Shown one piece after another: positions 1 through 7,934 of a DNA stretch of 64,000 nt. Made by a program: the position numbers and the translations under genes. The notes beneath the pieces were generated by a model that was given only the letters and a program-made list of their open reading frames with translations, was not told the DNA's origin and ran no database searches. Numbering within the stretch: the first letter of the stretch is position 1; each line of letters starts with the position of its first letter. This DNA is from Fusobacterium naviforme (GTDB lineage: Bacteria > Bacillota > Clostridia > Lachnospirales > Lachnospiraceae): the NCBI GenBank assembly GCA_003014445.1, contig PYGH01000001.1, positions 725,483-789,482 on the forward strand. Direction: 5' to 3'.

Positions 1-1
1 G

Positions 2-166
2 ATAATCTATGCGCTGCTGATCGGACTTCTGACCGGTCTGTTCCGTATCTTCGGAACCGGCGCCGAGGGTGTCTCTTATTCCATTATTATCGGAAATATG
101 CTCTCTCCGCTGATTGAGAGCGCCACGATTCCGAAGGCATTTGGAAGAAGGGGGGCAAAAAAGTAA
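2..166 (+). CDS. rnfD: RnfD, C-terminal fragment (electron transport complex subunit D)
   Basis: The window opens inside this gene; only the last 54 codons are present, in the frame starting at base 2. They encode a hydrophobic helix (YALLIGLLTGLFRIFG) followed by SPLIESATIP and a basic tail, ending at TAA 164-166. This matches the C-terminus of the RnfD/NqrB membrane subunit, which carries covalent flavin in the ferredoxin:NAD+ oxidoreductase. The stop shares one base with the rnfG start codon, so the two are translationally coupled. Identity rests on the fragment plus the following G-E-A-B order; rnfC and most of rnfD lie to the left of the window. Confidence 0.85.
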   Translation: MIYALLIGLLTGLFRIFGTGAEGVSYSIIIGNMLSPLIESATIPKAFGRRGAKK

Positions 167-786
167 TGAGTGCAAAAAAAGAAACTACTTTTGTTCAGGA
201 TGCGATTCGTCTGATGCTCATCACCCTGATCGCAGGACTGCTCCTCGGCATCGTCTACTCCGTGACGCTCGAACCGATTCGCGCGGCACAGCAGGCTGCG
301 ACGGTGCGCGCCTATAAGCAGGTTTACCCGGATGCCGCGGATTTTGCGGACAATGCCGACAGTGATGCTCTGATTGCAGCTGCCGCGGAGGAGGTTGCAG
401 CGCAGGGCTTCGGCAATGTCACGGTGGATAAGGTTGTTGATGCAAAGGATGCTTCCGGTGAAGTGATCGGTCACATCATCAATGCCACCTCTAAAGAAGG
501 CTTTGGTGGGGCGATCAGCATCTCTGCGGGTATTCAGGAGGATGGCACGCTGAATGGTATCGCCTTCCTCTCCATCTCTGAGTCCGCCGGACTGGGAATG
601 AATGCGCGAGATACAGACTGGTACAGACAATTCGAGAACAAGCAGGTTGAAAAGTTCAGTGTCACCAAGACAGGAGCGAAGGATGACAGCGAGATCGATG
701 CGATCTCCGGCGCGACCATCACCTCCCGCGCGGTGACAAATGCAGTCAACGCGGCGCTGTTCTTTGCCGCCAACGGCATGGACTGA
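166..786 (+). CDS. rnfG: RnfG, FMN-binding electron transport complex subunit
   Basis: This 206-aa protein has one N-terminal membrane helix (about residues 16-36, LMLITLIAGLLLGIVYSV) and a periplasm-type FMN-binding domain. The C-terminal SGATITS motif contains the Thr (about T184) that in RnfG/NqrC carries FMN by a phosphoester bond. RnfG passes electrons within the Rnf ferredoxin:NAD+ oxidoreductase, which builds an ion gradient in acetogens and related Clostridia. The start overlaps the rnfD stop, and rnfE follows after 17 bases with its own AAGGAGG site. Length and domain order are normal for the family. Confidence 0.93.
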   Translation: MSAKKETTFVQDAIRLMLITLIAGLLLGIVYSVTLEPIRAAQQAATVRAYKQVYPDAADFADNADSDALIAAAAEEVAAQGFGNVTVDKVVDAKDASGEVIGHIINATSKEGFGGAISISAGIQEDGTLNGIAFLSISESAGLGMNARDTDWYRQFENKQVEKFSVTKTGAKDDSEIDAISGATITSRAVTNAVNAALFFAANGMD

Positions 787-803
787 GGAAGGAGGGGAAT
801 AGA

Positions 804-1616
804 ATGAATGAATGTATGGAACGCCTGAAAAACGGCATCATTACTGAGAACCCCGTCTTCATTATGGCGCTGGGCCTCTGCCCGACCTTCGCGGTCACAA
901 CCAATGCGACCAATGCGATCGGCATGGGACTGTCCTCTATGGCAGTGCTGATGTTCTCAAACCTTTTGATTTCTGCGATCAGCAAGCTGATTCCCGGAAG
1001 AGTGCGTCTCCCCGCCGAGATCGTGGTTGTTGCTTCGCTTGTCACCATCGTTCAGCTGCTGATCCAGGGCTTTGCGCCGAGCATCTATGATGCCCTTGGC
1101 ATCTATATTCCGCTGATCGTTGTAAACTGTATTATTCTGGGACGTGCCGAGGCCTATGCGCTCGGAGCAAAGCCAATTCCTGCGCTCTTTGACGGAATCG
1201 GTATGGGGCTCGGATTTACAATCGCACTGCTGCTGCTCGGCGGCTTCCGCGAGATTATCGGAGCTGGCTCCATCTTTGGAATTCCGCTGATTCCTGAGGC
1301 GTATCACATCTCGATCTTTGTTCTGCCTCCGGGAGCTTTCCTTGTTATGGCCTTCCTCGTCGCGGCGATGCAGTACTATCAGGATCCGAAGCGCGGTGTG
1401 AAGAGCTCTGCTCCCTCTCTTGAGGAGGTAAAGACCAAGGTTGTGAAGCCGGCGCCGAAGCCTGCGGCTGCAAAGCCCGCGGTGGCAGCTCCGAAGGCAG
1501 CAGCTCCCGCACAGGCGGCGCCTGCTGAGACCGTGAAGGCGACTGTGGCTGCACAGGCTGCTCCTGTTGAAGCGGCGAAGGCGGCTGCTCCGGATGAGAA
1601 GAAGGAGGAGGAATAA
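804..1616 (+). CDS. rnfE: RnfE, electron transport complex membrane subunit with long Ala/Pro/Lys-rich tail
   Basis: Residues 1-200 form the polytopic RnfE/NqrD fold. Conserved cysteines stand in ALGLCPTF (C26) and VVNCIILG; in this family such cysteines bind an intramembrane iron-sulfur cluster together with RnfA. The start has a strong AAGGAGGGG site. After the last helix the protein continues for about 65 residues of low-complexity sequence made of Ala, Pro, Lys and Val, ending in an acidic/basic KKEEE tail. RnfE proteins usually stop near 200-220 aa, so the 270-aa length is unusual. The tail is in frame and rnfA starts 2 bases after the stop, so it is part of the gene. Confidence 0.92.
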   Translation: MNECMERLKNGIITENPVFIMALGLCPTFAVTTNATNAIGMGLSSMAVLMFSNLLISAISKLIPGRVRLPAEIVVVASLVTIVQLLIQGFAPSIYDALGIYIPLIVVNCIILGRAEAYALGAKPIPALFDGIGMGLGFTIALLLLGGFREIIGAGSIFGIPLIPEAYHISIFVLPPGAFLVMAFLVAAMQYYQDPKRGVKSSAPSLEEVKTKVVKPAPKPAAAKPAVAAPKAAAPAQAAPAETVKATVAAQAAPVEAAKAAAPDEKKEEE

Positions 1617-1618
1617 TC

Positions 1619-2197
1619 ATGACTAAGGTTCTGTTGCTTCTGGTCAGCGGTGCGCTGGTGAACAACGTCGTCCTGTCCCGCTTCCTCGGACTCTGCTCCT
1701 TCGTCGGTGTATCCAAGAAGAAAGAGACCTCTGTCGGTATGGGTGGAGCGGTTATCTTCACCATCTTCCTGGCGACGATACTGGCTTCTGTCGTGTACGC
1801 CTGTGTGCTGAGACCACTGGGTATAGACTACCTGCAGACCATTGTATTCATACTTCTGATTGCATCTCTGGTGCAGTTTATTGAGATGTTCATGAAGAAG
1901 AGCATGCCCTCCATGCATGCCTCTCTCGGTATCTTCCTTCCGCTGATTACGACGAACTGCGCTGTGCTCGGCGTGGCGCTGGATAATGTCCAGAAGGAGT
2001 ACAATTTTATCGAGGGACTCGCGTGGGGCATCGGAACAGCTGTCGGTTATGCCATCGCCATCGTTATTCTGGCGGGTATCCGCGAGCGCTGTGAGGAAAA
2101 TGATATACCGAAGTATTTCCAGGGACTGCCGATTGTGCTGATCAGCTCCGGTCTCATGGCAATCGCATTCACCGGATTCTCCGGCATGATTACCTGA
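1619..2197 (+). CDS. rnfA: RnfA, electron transport complex membrane subunit
   Basis: This 192-aa polytopic protein is RnfA/NqrE. The family signature NNVVLSRFLGLCSFVGVS is at residues 15-32, and a second conserved Cys lies in ITTNCAVLG (about C114). The two cysteines face those of RnfE and hold the [2Fe-2S] centre that moves electrons across the membrane. The gene follows rnfE with a 2-base gap; the GGAGGAGG run at the end of rnfE serves as its ribosome binding site. Length is normal. Confidence 0.94.
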   Translation: MTKVLLLLVSGALVNNVVLSRFLGLCSFVGVSKKKETSVGMGGAVIFTIFLATILASVVYACVLRPLGIDYLQTIVFILLIASLVQFIEMFMKKSMPSMHASLGIFLPLITTNCAVLGVALDNVQKEYNFIEGLAWGIGTAVGYAIAIVILAGIRERCEENDIPKYFQGLPIVLISSGLMAIAFTGFSGMIT

Positions 2198-2213
2198 GAA
2201 GGAGGAGAGGGGA

Positions 2214-3005
2214 ATGAATTTTACAATCGTAATTGTCTCCTTTGCCATTGTCGGCATCGTGGGTCTGATCTGCGGCCTGGGTCTCGGTGTGGCGAGTGAG
2301 AAGTTTAAGGTAGAGGTCGATGAGAAGGAGCTTGCTGTCAGGGCAGCGCTTCCAGGAAATAACTGCGGTGCCTGCGGATATCCGGGCTGTGATGGCTGCG
2401 CACATGCGATCGCGATCGGTGAGGCGGCAGTGACGCAGTGTCCGGTCGGAGGAAAGACCTGCGCAGAGAAGATCGCTTCGATCATGGGTGTCGAGGCGGG
2501 CGAGACAGAGCGGAAGGTTGCTGTGGTTCGCTGCTCCGGAACCTGCGATAGTGCAAAGAAGCGCTACAACAATGTCGGCCCGACGGATTGCAACCAGATG
2601 TCCGTGATTCCAGGTGCGGGAGATATGGCCTGTGAGTATGGCTGCCTCGGTGGAGGCTCCTGCGTGAAGGCCTGCGAATTTGATGCGATCCATGTTGTCA
2701 ACGGCGTGGCAGTTGTCGACAAGGAGAAGTGTGTGGCCTGCGGCAAGTGCGTGAAGGCCTGCCCGAAGCATCTCATCGAGATGACGAATTACAAGTCAAA
2801 GTTCCATGTGCGCTGCATGTCTCAGGATAAGGGCAAGGCGGTGCGCGACGTATGTTCCGCCGGCTGCATCGGCTGTACGCTCTGCGTAAAGGAATGCCAT
2901 TTTGACGCCATTCATATGAACGGCAATGTCGCTCAGATCGATTATGATAAGTGCAGAAACTGCAGTCTCTGTGCAAAGAAGTGCCCGGCAAGCGTCATAA
3001 ACTGA
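2214..3005 (+). CDS. rnfB: RnfB, iron-sulfur electron-entry subunit
   Basis: This 263-aa protein begins with one membrane helix (about residues 3-24). A four-cysteine cluster motif follows (NNCGACGYPGCDGC), then several ferredoxin-type CxxCxxCxxxC motifs in the second half (for example CVACGKCVKAC and CRNCSLCAKKC). RnfB accepts electrons from reduced ferredoxin and feeds the complex. It is the last gene of the operon, with a good GGAGGAGAGG site and a strong terminator 70 bases downstream. Gene order D-G-E-A-B is the usual clostridial one. Confidence 0.94.
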   Translation: MNFTIVIVSFAIVGIVGLICGLGLGVASEKFKVEVDEKELAVRAALPGNNCGACGYPGCDGCAHAIAIGEAAVTQCPVGGKTCAEKIASIMGVEAGETERKVAVVRCSGTCDSAKKRYNNVGPTDCNQMSVIPGAGDMACEYGCLGGGSCVKACEFDAIHVVNGVAVVDKEKCVACGKCVKACPKHLIEMTNYKSKFHVRCMSQDKGKAVRDVCSAGCIGCTLCVKECHFDAIHMNGNVAQIDYDKCRNCSLCAKKCPASVIN

Positions 3006-3073
3006 GCCGGATGCATAGCTGAGACCTTGAACAATCCATACTCAGGGTCTGAACAAGTTGATATCTGGATAAA

Positions 3074-3120
3074 AAAGATCCGGCAGGATCCTCAATTTTA
3101 GAGGATCCTGCCGGATCTTT
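3074..3120. terminator. Bidirectional terminator after rnfB
   Basis: A perfect 20-bp stem (3074-3093 with 3101-3120) encloses a 7-base loop. A-rich sequence lies on its left and T-rich on its right, so it can end the rnf transcript and the convergent minus-strand gene. Confidence 0.9.
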
Positions 3121-3179
3121 TATGTGTCAAAGCGGCCTCAATATGCTTTATGTCATGTCAGGATCAGCTTATTTCCTCC

Positions 3180-3518
3180 TTATTCTTCAGAGATCTGAAC
3201 AATCAGCCGGTTCGGCAGACAGGCGATGATCTCGCCGGGGAGGGAGATATGCCCCATGTGCTCGCAGAGCCGGTCGGGGCAGCTGGCGTCAGTGACCCAC
3301 ACCTCGCCGTTCTCGATATGGAGTGTGTTGCGCCCGCCGTTCGCTGCGGGAATGATCTCTGTGCGTGTCTCATTTAATGAATAGGAATGAATGAGTACTC
3401 CGTCCTGAGAGATCAGGACTTTTTTCCCGGGGCCGTGGAACAGAAGGCTGCGCCCCAGCAGCAGGAGCAGCGCTGCTGCAAAGAGGAAGAGCATAAGGCG
3501 TATGGTATTCTTTGACAT
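3180..3518 (-). CDS. NusG domain II-containing small membrane-anchored protein
   Basis: The 112-aa product has one N-terminal membrane helix (LMLFLFAAALLLLLG) and an outside beta domain ending in the pattern DASCPDRLCEHMG...GEIIACLPNRLIV. This is the NusG domain II-like family, with two cysteines typically spaced as here. I chose the start at 3518 because GGAGG lies just upstream; an earlier in-frame ATG at 3560 has no such site. The family is found in Clostridia near redox and quinone genes, but its function is not known. It converges on the rnf operon. Confidence 0.8.
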   Translation of the reverse strand: MSKNTIRLMLFLFAAALLLLLGRSLLFHGPGKKVLISQDGVLIHSYSLNETRTEIIPAANGGRNTLHIENGEVWVTDASCPDRLCEHMGHISLPGEIIACLPNRLIVQISEE

Positions 3519-3609
3519 AGAACCTCCATGGCAACTGGTGTTCAGATCGGAGAGCAGCAACAGAGAAGGTGCGGGGACGGAGGGGGCGCGCAGCGGAGCT
3601 CTCTTCGTA

Positions 3610-4083
3610 TTATCCGGCGCTGCGCGGATCGACGCCGCGGCTTAAATTTGCATTGTGATACGCGGGATCCTGCGTCACCTCCCTGCCGAACCATGCGGGT
3701 GGGACGAAGCACTCAGCAGCTTCCATGCTGGAAAACTCCACTTCCAGTATGATAAGTCCCGCGAGATCTCCCTCAAAAAGATCTATTTCCGCCGTGAGTG
3801 CTGTGCCCTTAAGGGGCAGAAGATAGCGTGTCTTCTGTATGAGTCTTCCGTCACATTTCGGGAGCAGGTGCAGAAAGGCCTTCTCGGTCAGCGGGAGGTT
3901 GTACTCCTCCCGTGCGAGCAGCCCTTTCCCCTTATAAGTGAGTATGCAGCGCGGTCCCTCCCTTCGCACGCGTATCACGGGCTCTGTGCAGAGATAGCCC
4001 TGCACCATGGGGATGGAGCGCAGGGTGCTGAGCCCTTCCGGGAGCTGCGACGGAAGAAATTTTCTCTCGATTTCCACAGACAA
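3610..4083 (-). CDS. CYTH domain protein (triphosphate-binding, inorganic triphosphatase-like)
   Basis: This 157-aa protein opens with the CYTH signature ExExK (EIERKF, residues 4-9). Alternating charged beta strands follow, including RVRREG, LTYKGKG, KTRYLLPL and EIDLFEGDLAGLIILEVEF. Such proteins form a tunnel fold that binds triphosphate groups with metal ions; bacterial members include inorganic triphosphatases and class IV adenylate cyclases. The substrate cannot be told from sequence. The gene lies upstream of the NusG-II gene on the same strand, about 90 bases apart. Confidence 0.85.
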   Translation of the reverse strand: MSVEIERKFLPSQLPEGLSTLRSIPMVQGYLCTEPVIRVRREGPRCILTYKGKGLLAREEYNLPLTEKAFLHLLPKCDGRLIQKTRYLLPLKGTALTAEIDLFEGDLAGLIILEVEFSSMEAAECFVPPAWFGREVTQDPAYHNANLSRGVDPRSAG

Positions 4084-4117
4084 TTACCGCCTTTTCAGAA
4101 TAAATTTTAACTTTAAT

Positions 4118-4390
4118 CGCACTCCCGTGCCGCTCTGCGTCACTTCGTGCTTTGCACGGGCGTTTCCGCCCTTGAGCAGCCCTTCGTGCTTTGTGCGGGC
4201 GTTTCCGCCCTTGAGCAGCCTTCGTGCTTTGCGCGGGCATTTCCGCCCTTGAGCAGCCCTTCGTGCTTTGTGCGGGCGTTTCCGCCCTTAAGCAGCAGTT
4301 TATTGATGATATCCGGAGCGCTTCGCACTGCGTGCTCTCACGCTCCTGCCGCATTCCGCACTCCCGTGCCGCTCCGCGTCACTTCGTGCT
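4118..4390. repeat. 34-bp direct repeats flanking a 39-bp tandem array
   Basis: A 34-base sequence starting CGCACTCCCGTGCCGCTC occurs at 4118-4151 and again at 4357-4390 with one mismatch. Between the copies lies the 39-bp tandem array. The 34-mer contains a small dyad (GCAC...GTGC). It looks like a dispersed, palindrome-rich intergenic repeat rather than coding sequence. Confidence 0.75.
4144..4298. repeat. Four tandem copies of a ~39-bp repeat
   Basis: Copies start at 4144, 4183, 4221 and 4260 (periods 39, 38, 39). Each unit begins TTCGTGCTTTG, contains a mini-hairpin GGGCG-TTTC-CGCCC and ends GAGCAGCC or close to it. Copies differ by a few bases. The 38-base unit breaks any shared reading frame, which argues against a coding repeat. 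Confidence 0.88.
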
Positions 4391-4472
4391 CCATGCGGTG
4401 CGGGTCATAAAGCCTTATCCCCGCAGGCGGGCAAGCCCGCCCGGGGATGGGCTTTTGACCCTGGATATCATC
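4305..4472. repeat. Inverted-repeat-bounded element with a large internal hairpin
   Basis: GATGATATCC (4305-4314) is matched by its reverse complement at 4463-4472, and imperfect pairing continues outward. Just inside the right arm, 4402-4461 folds into a near-perfect hairpin: GGGTCA..AAGCC pairs with GGCTTTTGACCC, and GGCGGGC-AA-GCCCGCC forms the tip. It could be a small non-autonomous mobile element or a REP-like structure. It also separates the minus-strand CYTH gene from the tig promoter. Confidence 0.6.
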
Positions 4473-4493
4473 ATAACATAAAGAGCTTTTTAC

Positions 4494-4522
4494 TTGAAGC
4501 TTCACTTTGACCATGCTATAAT
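4494..4522 (+). promoter_or_regulatory. Promoter of tig
   Basis: A TTGAAG -35 box (4494-4499), a 17-base spacer and a perfect TATAAT -10 box (4517-4522) precede the trigger factor gene. The predicted leader is about 95 bases. No CIRCE or CtsR-type operator was seen. Confidence 0.8.
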
Positions 4523-4625
4523 ACCAAACTGAATGTGTCTCTTTACGGAAGAGGTATGCCCTTTTTTGCCTGAGGCATATCTGATTTCGACAAAAAAGCA
4601 AGTATATATGCAGGAGGATATCTCG

Positions 4626-5909
4626 ATGGAATTTAAGGTTGAAAAACAGGAAAAAAACATGGCGGTGATCACCGTCACGGTGCCGCAGGCCGACTTTAAG
4701 AAGGCTGTGACGGAGAATTACAAGCGTGAGAAGGGCAAGTATCAGCTTCCGGGCTTCCGCAAGGGTCACGCCCCGCAGGCCATGATCGAGCAGTTCTACG
4801 GAAAGGGCGTCTTCTATGAGGGCGCGGTCAATGACTGCATCAACCAGAGCTATCCCGAGGCATCCAGGCAGAGTGAGCTGGAGATCGTATCCAGACCAGA
4901 GATCAATGTGATGGAGGTCGGTGAGAAGGATTTGGTCTACACCGCTACGGTTGCGACGAAGCCGGGTGTGACGCTCGGTGAGTACAAGGGCATCGAGGTT
5001 GAGAAGGCGGATATGGAAGTGAGCGAGGATGATGTGAACGACGCACTCGCGAAGGAGCAGGACAAGAATGCCCGCCTTGTCTCCGTGGATGACCGCGCGG
5101 CAGAGGACGGCGACCACGTCAAGATCAACTTTGAGGGAAGCGTTGACGGCGTTCCCTTTGAGGGCGGCAAGGGCGAGAACTATCCGCTGGTGCTCGGCTC
5201 CGGCAGCTTTATCGCCGGATTTGAGGAGCAGGTTGTCGGGCACAGCATCGGAGACAGCTTTGATGTAAATGTCACCTTCCCTGAAGAATATCATGCAAAG
5301 GATCTTGCGGGTAAGGCGGCAGTCTTCAAGTGCGACCTGCTTGAGATTCAGAGAAAGGAGCTTCCGGAGCTGAACGATGAGTTTGTGGGAGAGATCTCCG
5401 AATTTGAGACTCTGGATGCGTACAAGGAGGATCTGAAGAAGAAGCTCGCTGAGGCAAAGGCGAAGAGCGCTGCGACGCAGAATGAGAACAATGTGATCGG
5501 CAAGGTTGTGGAGAATGCGACACTCGACATTCCGGCTCCGATGATCGAGATGCAGGTTGAGCAGATGATCGACGACTACGCGCGCAGAATGCAGGCACAG
5601 GGACTTCCGTTAGATCAGTACATGCAGTACACCGGTATGACCATCGAGACTCTGAAGGAGCAGTTCAAGCCGCAGGCGGAGCGCAATCTGAAGACGCGCC
5701 TTGTGCTTGAGGAAATTGTAAAGCAGGAGAATATCCAGGTCTCTGAGGAGAGCATCGAGGCAGAGATCAAAAAGATGGCAGATAACTATAAGATTGATGT
5801 CGAGAAGATGAAGGAGTATATCGGAGAGTCTCAGAAGGAGGAAATGGCCATGGATCTCAAGATTCAGGAGGCCGTGGACTTCCTTGTCTCCGAGGCAAAG
5901 CTCTCCTGA
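4626..5909 (+). CDS. tig: Trigger factor, ribosome-associated chaperone and prolyl isomerase
   Basis: This 427-aa protein has the three trigger-factor domains. The N-terminal ribosome-binding domain carries the GFRKGHAP signature (canonical GFRxGxxP). The FKBP-type isomerase domain includes GDHVKINFEGSVDGVPFEGG, and a long charged helical C-terminal domain follows. The start at 4626 has AGGAGG eight bases upstream; more upstream in-frame ATGs (4533, 4608) have no such site, and 4626 gives the usual family length. It heads tig-clpP-clpX-lon, a common Firmicutes arrangement for folding and degrading new proteins. Confidence 0.96.
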   Translation: MEFKVEKQEKNMAVITVTVPQADFKKAVTENYKREKGKYQLPGFRKGHAPQAMIEQFYGKGVFYEGAVNDCINQSYPEASRQSELEIVSRPEINVMEVGEKDLVYTATVATKPGVTLGEYKGIEVEKADMEVSEDDVNDALAKEQDKNARLVSVDDRAAEDGDHVKINFEGSVDGVPFEGGKGENYPLVLGSGSFIAGFEEQVVGHSIGDSFDVNVTFPEEYHAKDLAGKAAVFKCDLLEIQRKELPELNDEFVGEISEFETLDAYKEDLKKKLAEAKAKSAATQNENNVIGKVVENATLDIPAPMIEMQVEQMIDDYARRMQAQGLPLDQYMQYTGMTIETLKEQFKPQAERNLKTRLVLEEIVKQENIQVSEESIEAEIKKMADNYKIDVEKMKEYIGESQKEEMAMDLKIQEAVDFLVSEAKLS

Positions 5910-5931
5910 AACTGACTGAAACTTTCAGCGT

Positions 5932-5960
5932 AAGCCGTGAGGCCCTGGGCTTCACGGCTT
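5932..5960 (+). other. Hairpin between tig and clpP
   Basis: AAGCCGTGA (5932-5940) pairs with TCACGGCTT (5952-5960). No T-run follows, so this may be a processing or weak attenuation hairpin rather than a full terminator. Confidence 0.45.
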
Positions 5961-5982
5961 TGCGGACAGAAAGGAGCAAAAT

Positions 5983-6564
5983 ATGGCTTTAGTACCTTAT
6001 GTCGTGGAGGAGAGCAGCCGCGGTGAGCGCAGCTACGATATTTTCTCACGGCTATTAAAGGACAGAATTATATTTCTTGATGAGGAGGTCAGTGATGTCA
6101 GCGCGGGTCTTGTGGTCGCGCAGCTCTTGTTTCTTGAGTCGGAGGATCCGACCAAGGACATCAACCTCTATATTAACAGTCCCGGCGGCAGTGTTACGGC
6201 CGGGATGGCAATCTATGACACCATGCAGTATGTGAAGTGCGATGTCTCCACGATCTGCATCGGCATGGCGGCGAGCATGGGCGCCTTTCTGCTCTCCGGC
6301 GGTACGAAAGGCAAGCGCTATGCGCTTCCGAATGCGGAGATCATGATTCATCAGCCCTCCGGCGGTGCGCGCGGACAGGAGACGGAGATCCGCATTGCAG
6401 CGGAGCAGATCCTGAAGACGAGAAAGAAGCTGAATGAAATACTTGCAGCCAATACCGGCAGAACGCTTGAGGAGCTTGAGCGCGACACGGAGCGCGACAA
6501 CTACATGACGGCAGAGGAAGCAAAGGCCTATGGTCTGATTGATGAGGTTATTGCGCATCACTGA
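5983..6564 (+). CDS. clpP: ClpP, ATP-dependent Clp protease proteolytic subunit
   Basis: The 193-aa serine protease has the catalytic triad Ser98 (GMAASMG), His123 (MIHQPSG) and Asp172 (ERDNYM), and the oxyanion glycine motif [10 protein letters not shown]. Fourteen copies form the barrel that degrades substrates unfolded by ClpX. AAGGAG lies upstream, and clpX follows after 20 bases in the same transcript. Length is normal and the mature N-terminus is near the start, as in Firmicutes ClpP. Confidence 0.97.
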   Translation: MALVPYVVEESSRGERSYDIFSRLLKDRIIFLDEEVSDVSAGLVVAQLLFLESEDPTKDINLYINSPGGSVTAGMAIYDTMQYVKCDVSTICIGMAASMGAFLLSGGTKGKRYALPNAEIMIHQPSGGARGQETEIRIAAEQILKTRKKLNEILAANTGRTLEELERDTERDNYMTAEEAKAYGLIDEVIAHH

Positions 6565-6584
6565 GTTCAGGAAAGAGAGGAGTT

Positions 6585-7871
6585 ATGCCCAACAAGAATG
6601 ATGAGCGCATTCGCTGCTCCTTTTGCGGAAAGCCGCAGGACCAGGTGAGAAAGCTGCTCTCCGGACCGAATGGTGTCTATATCTGCGACGAGTGCGTGGA
6701 TCTCTGCTCGGAAATCCTGGATGAGGAATTTTCACAGGACGAGGGAGGCAAGGAGCTTCAGGGGATCAATCTTCTGAAGCCAAAGGAGATCAGGAAATTC
6801 CTGGACGAGTATATTATCGGACAGGATGAGGCAAAGAAGGTTCTCTCCGTTGCAGTGTACAATCATTACAAGCGCATCACTGCGAAGTCGGAGTCGGATA
6901 TTGAGATTCAGAAGAGCAATATCCTGATGCTGGGGCCGACCGGTTCCGGAAAGACCTATCTCGCGCAGACGCTGGCGAAGGTACTGAATGTGCCCTTTGC
7001 AATTGCGGATGCAACGACGCTGACAGAGGCGGGATATGTCGGTGAGGATGTGGAGAATATCCTGCTGAAGCTGATTCAGGCTGCAGATGACGATGTGAAG
7101 CGCGCAGAGTATGGCATTGTATATATCGATGAGATCGATAAGATCACAAAGAAGGCAGAGAATGTCTCCATCACGCGGGATGTCTCGGGTGAGGGCGTGC
7201 AGCAGGCGCTTCTGAAGATACTGGAGGGGACGGTTGCGAGTGTTCCGCCGCAGGGAGGAAGAAAGCACCCGCATCAGGAGCTGATCCAGATTGATACAAA
7301 GAATATTCTCTTTATTTGCGGCGGCGCCTTTGACGGTCTGGAGAAGATCGTCGATAGCCGTCTGGGCAGCGGAGGGATCGGCTTTAATTCTCAGGTGATA
7401 GAGAAGCACACACGTGAGATTGATGAGCTCTTCCGGCAGGTGATGCCGCAGGATCTTGTGAAGTTCGGACTGATTCCGGAGTTTATCGGCCGCGTGCCGA
7501 TCACGGTGTCCCTGAATCTTCTGGATGAGGAAGCGCTGCTCAAGATACTGACTGAGCCAAAGAACGCGTTGACCAGGCAGTACCAGAGGCTGTTTGAGCT
7601 TGATGACGTAAAGCTTGAGTTTACGCCGGAGGCGGTGCGGGAGATTGCACGGCTCGCGCTGGAGAGAAAAACAGGCGCGCGCGGACTGCGCTCCATCGTT
7701 GAGGATGTGATGATGGATATGATGTATGAGATTCCATCCGATCCGAGCGTCGGGATCTGTATTGTCACGAAGGACGTGGTTGATAAACGGAGCGGACCTG
7801 AGCTGGTGCGTCGCGATGCCCCCGTGAAGGCGGAACAGAAGAGAGTAGAGCAGTCCGGAGAGACTGCATAA
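6585..7871 (+). CDS. clpX: ClpX, ATP-dependent unfoldase of ClpXP
   Basis: The 428-aa protein has an N-terminal zinc-binding domain with cysteines C11, C14, C34 and C37. A AAA+ module follows with Walker A GPTGSGKT (117-124), Walker [11 protein letters not shown], and a C-terminal domain containing [12 protein letters not shown]. ClpX recognises tagged substrates, unfolds them and feeds ClpP. It lies directly downstream of clpP and ends before a small terminator hairpin, so lon may be partly separate. Confidence 0.97.
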   Translation: MPNKNDERIRCSFCGKPQDQVRKLLSGPNGVYICDECVDLCSEILDEEFSQDEGGKELQGINLLKPKEIRKFLDEYIIGQDEAKKVLSVAVYNHYKRITAKSESDIEIQKSNILMLGPTGSGKTYLAQTLAKVLNVPFAIADATTLTEAGYVGEDVENILLKLIQAADDDVKRAEYGIVYIDEIDKITKKAENVSITRDVSGEGVQQALLKILEGTVASVPPQGGRKHPHQELIQIDTKNILFICGGAFDGLEKIVDSRLGSGGIGFNSQVIEKHTREIDELFRQVMPQDLVKFGLIPEFIGRVPITVSLNLLDEEALLKILTEPKNALTRQYQRLFELDDVKLEFTPEAVREIARLALERKTGARGLRSIVEDVMMDMMYEIPSDPSVGICIVTKDVVDKRSGPELVRRDAPVKAEQKRVEQSGETA

Positions 7872-7884
7872 GAGAGTGTGGCAG

Positions 7885-7910
7885 AAGGCGGGCATAGCGG
7901 CCCGCCTTTT
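7885..7910 (+). terminator. Terminator between clpX and lon
   Basis: AAGGCGGGC (7885-7893) pairs with GCCCGCCTT (7900-7908), followed by TTTT. It lies inside the 5' extension of the lon reading frame, which supports the later lon start. Confidence 0.75.
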
Positions 7911-7934
7911 CAAGTAAGAATATTTGGAGTACAG

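Noticed and set aside
4144..4298. Possible CRISPR array from regularly spaced repeats
   Set aside because: The units are contiguous with no unique spacers, and no cas genes are near.
4140..4328. Open frames running through the 39-bp repeats on both strands
   Set aside because: They arise from repetition; one unit is 38 bases, codon use is unlike neighbours and there is no binding site.
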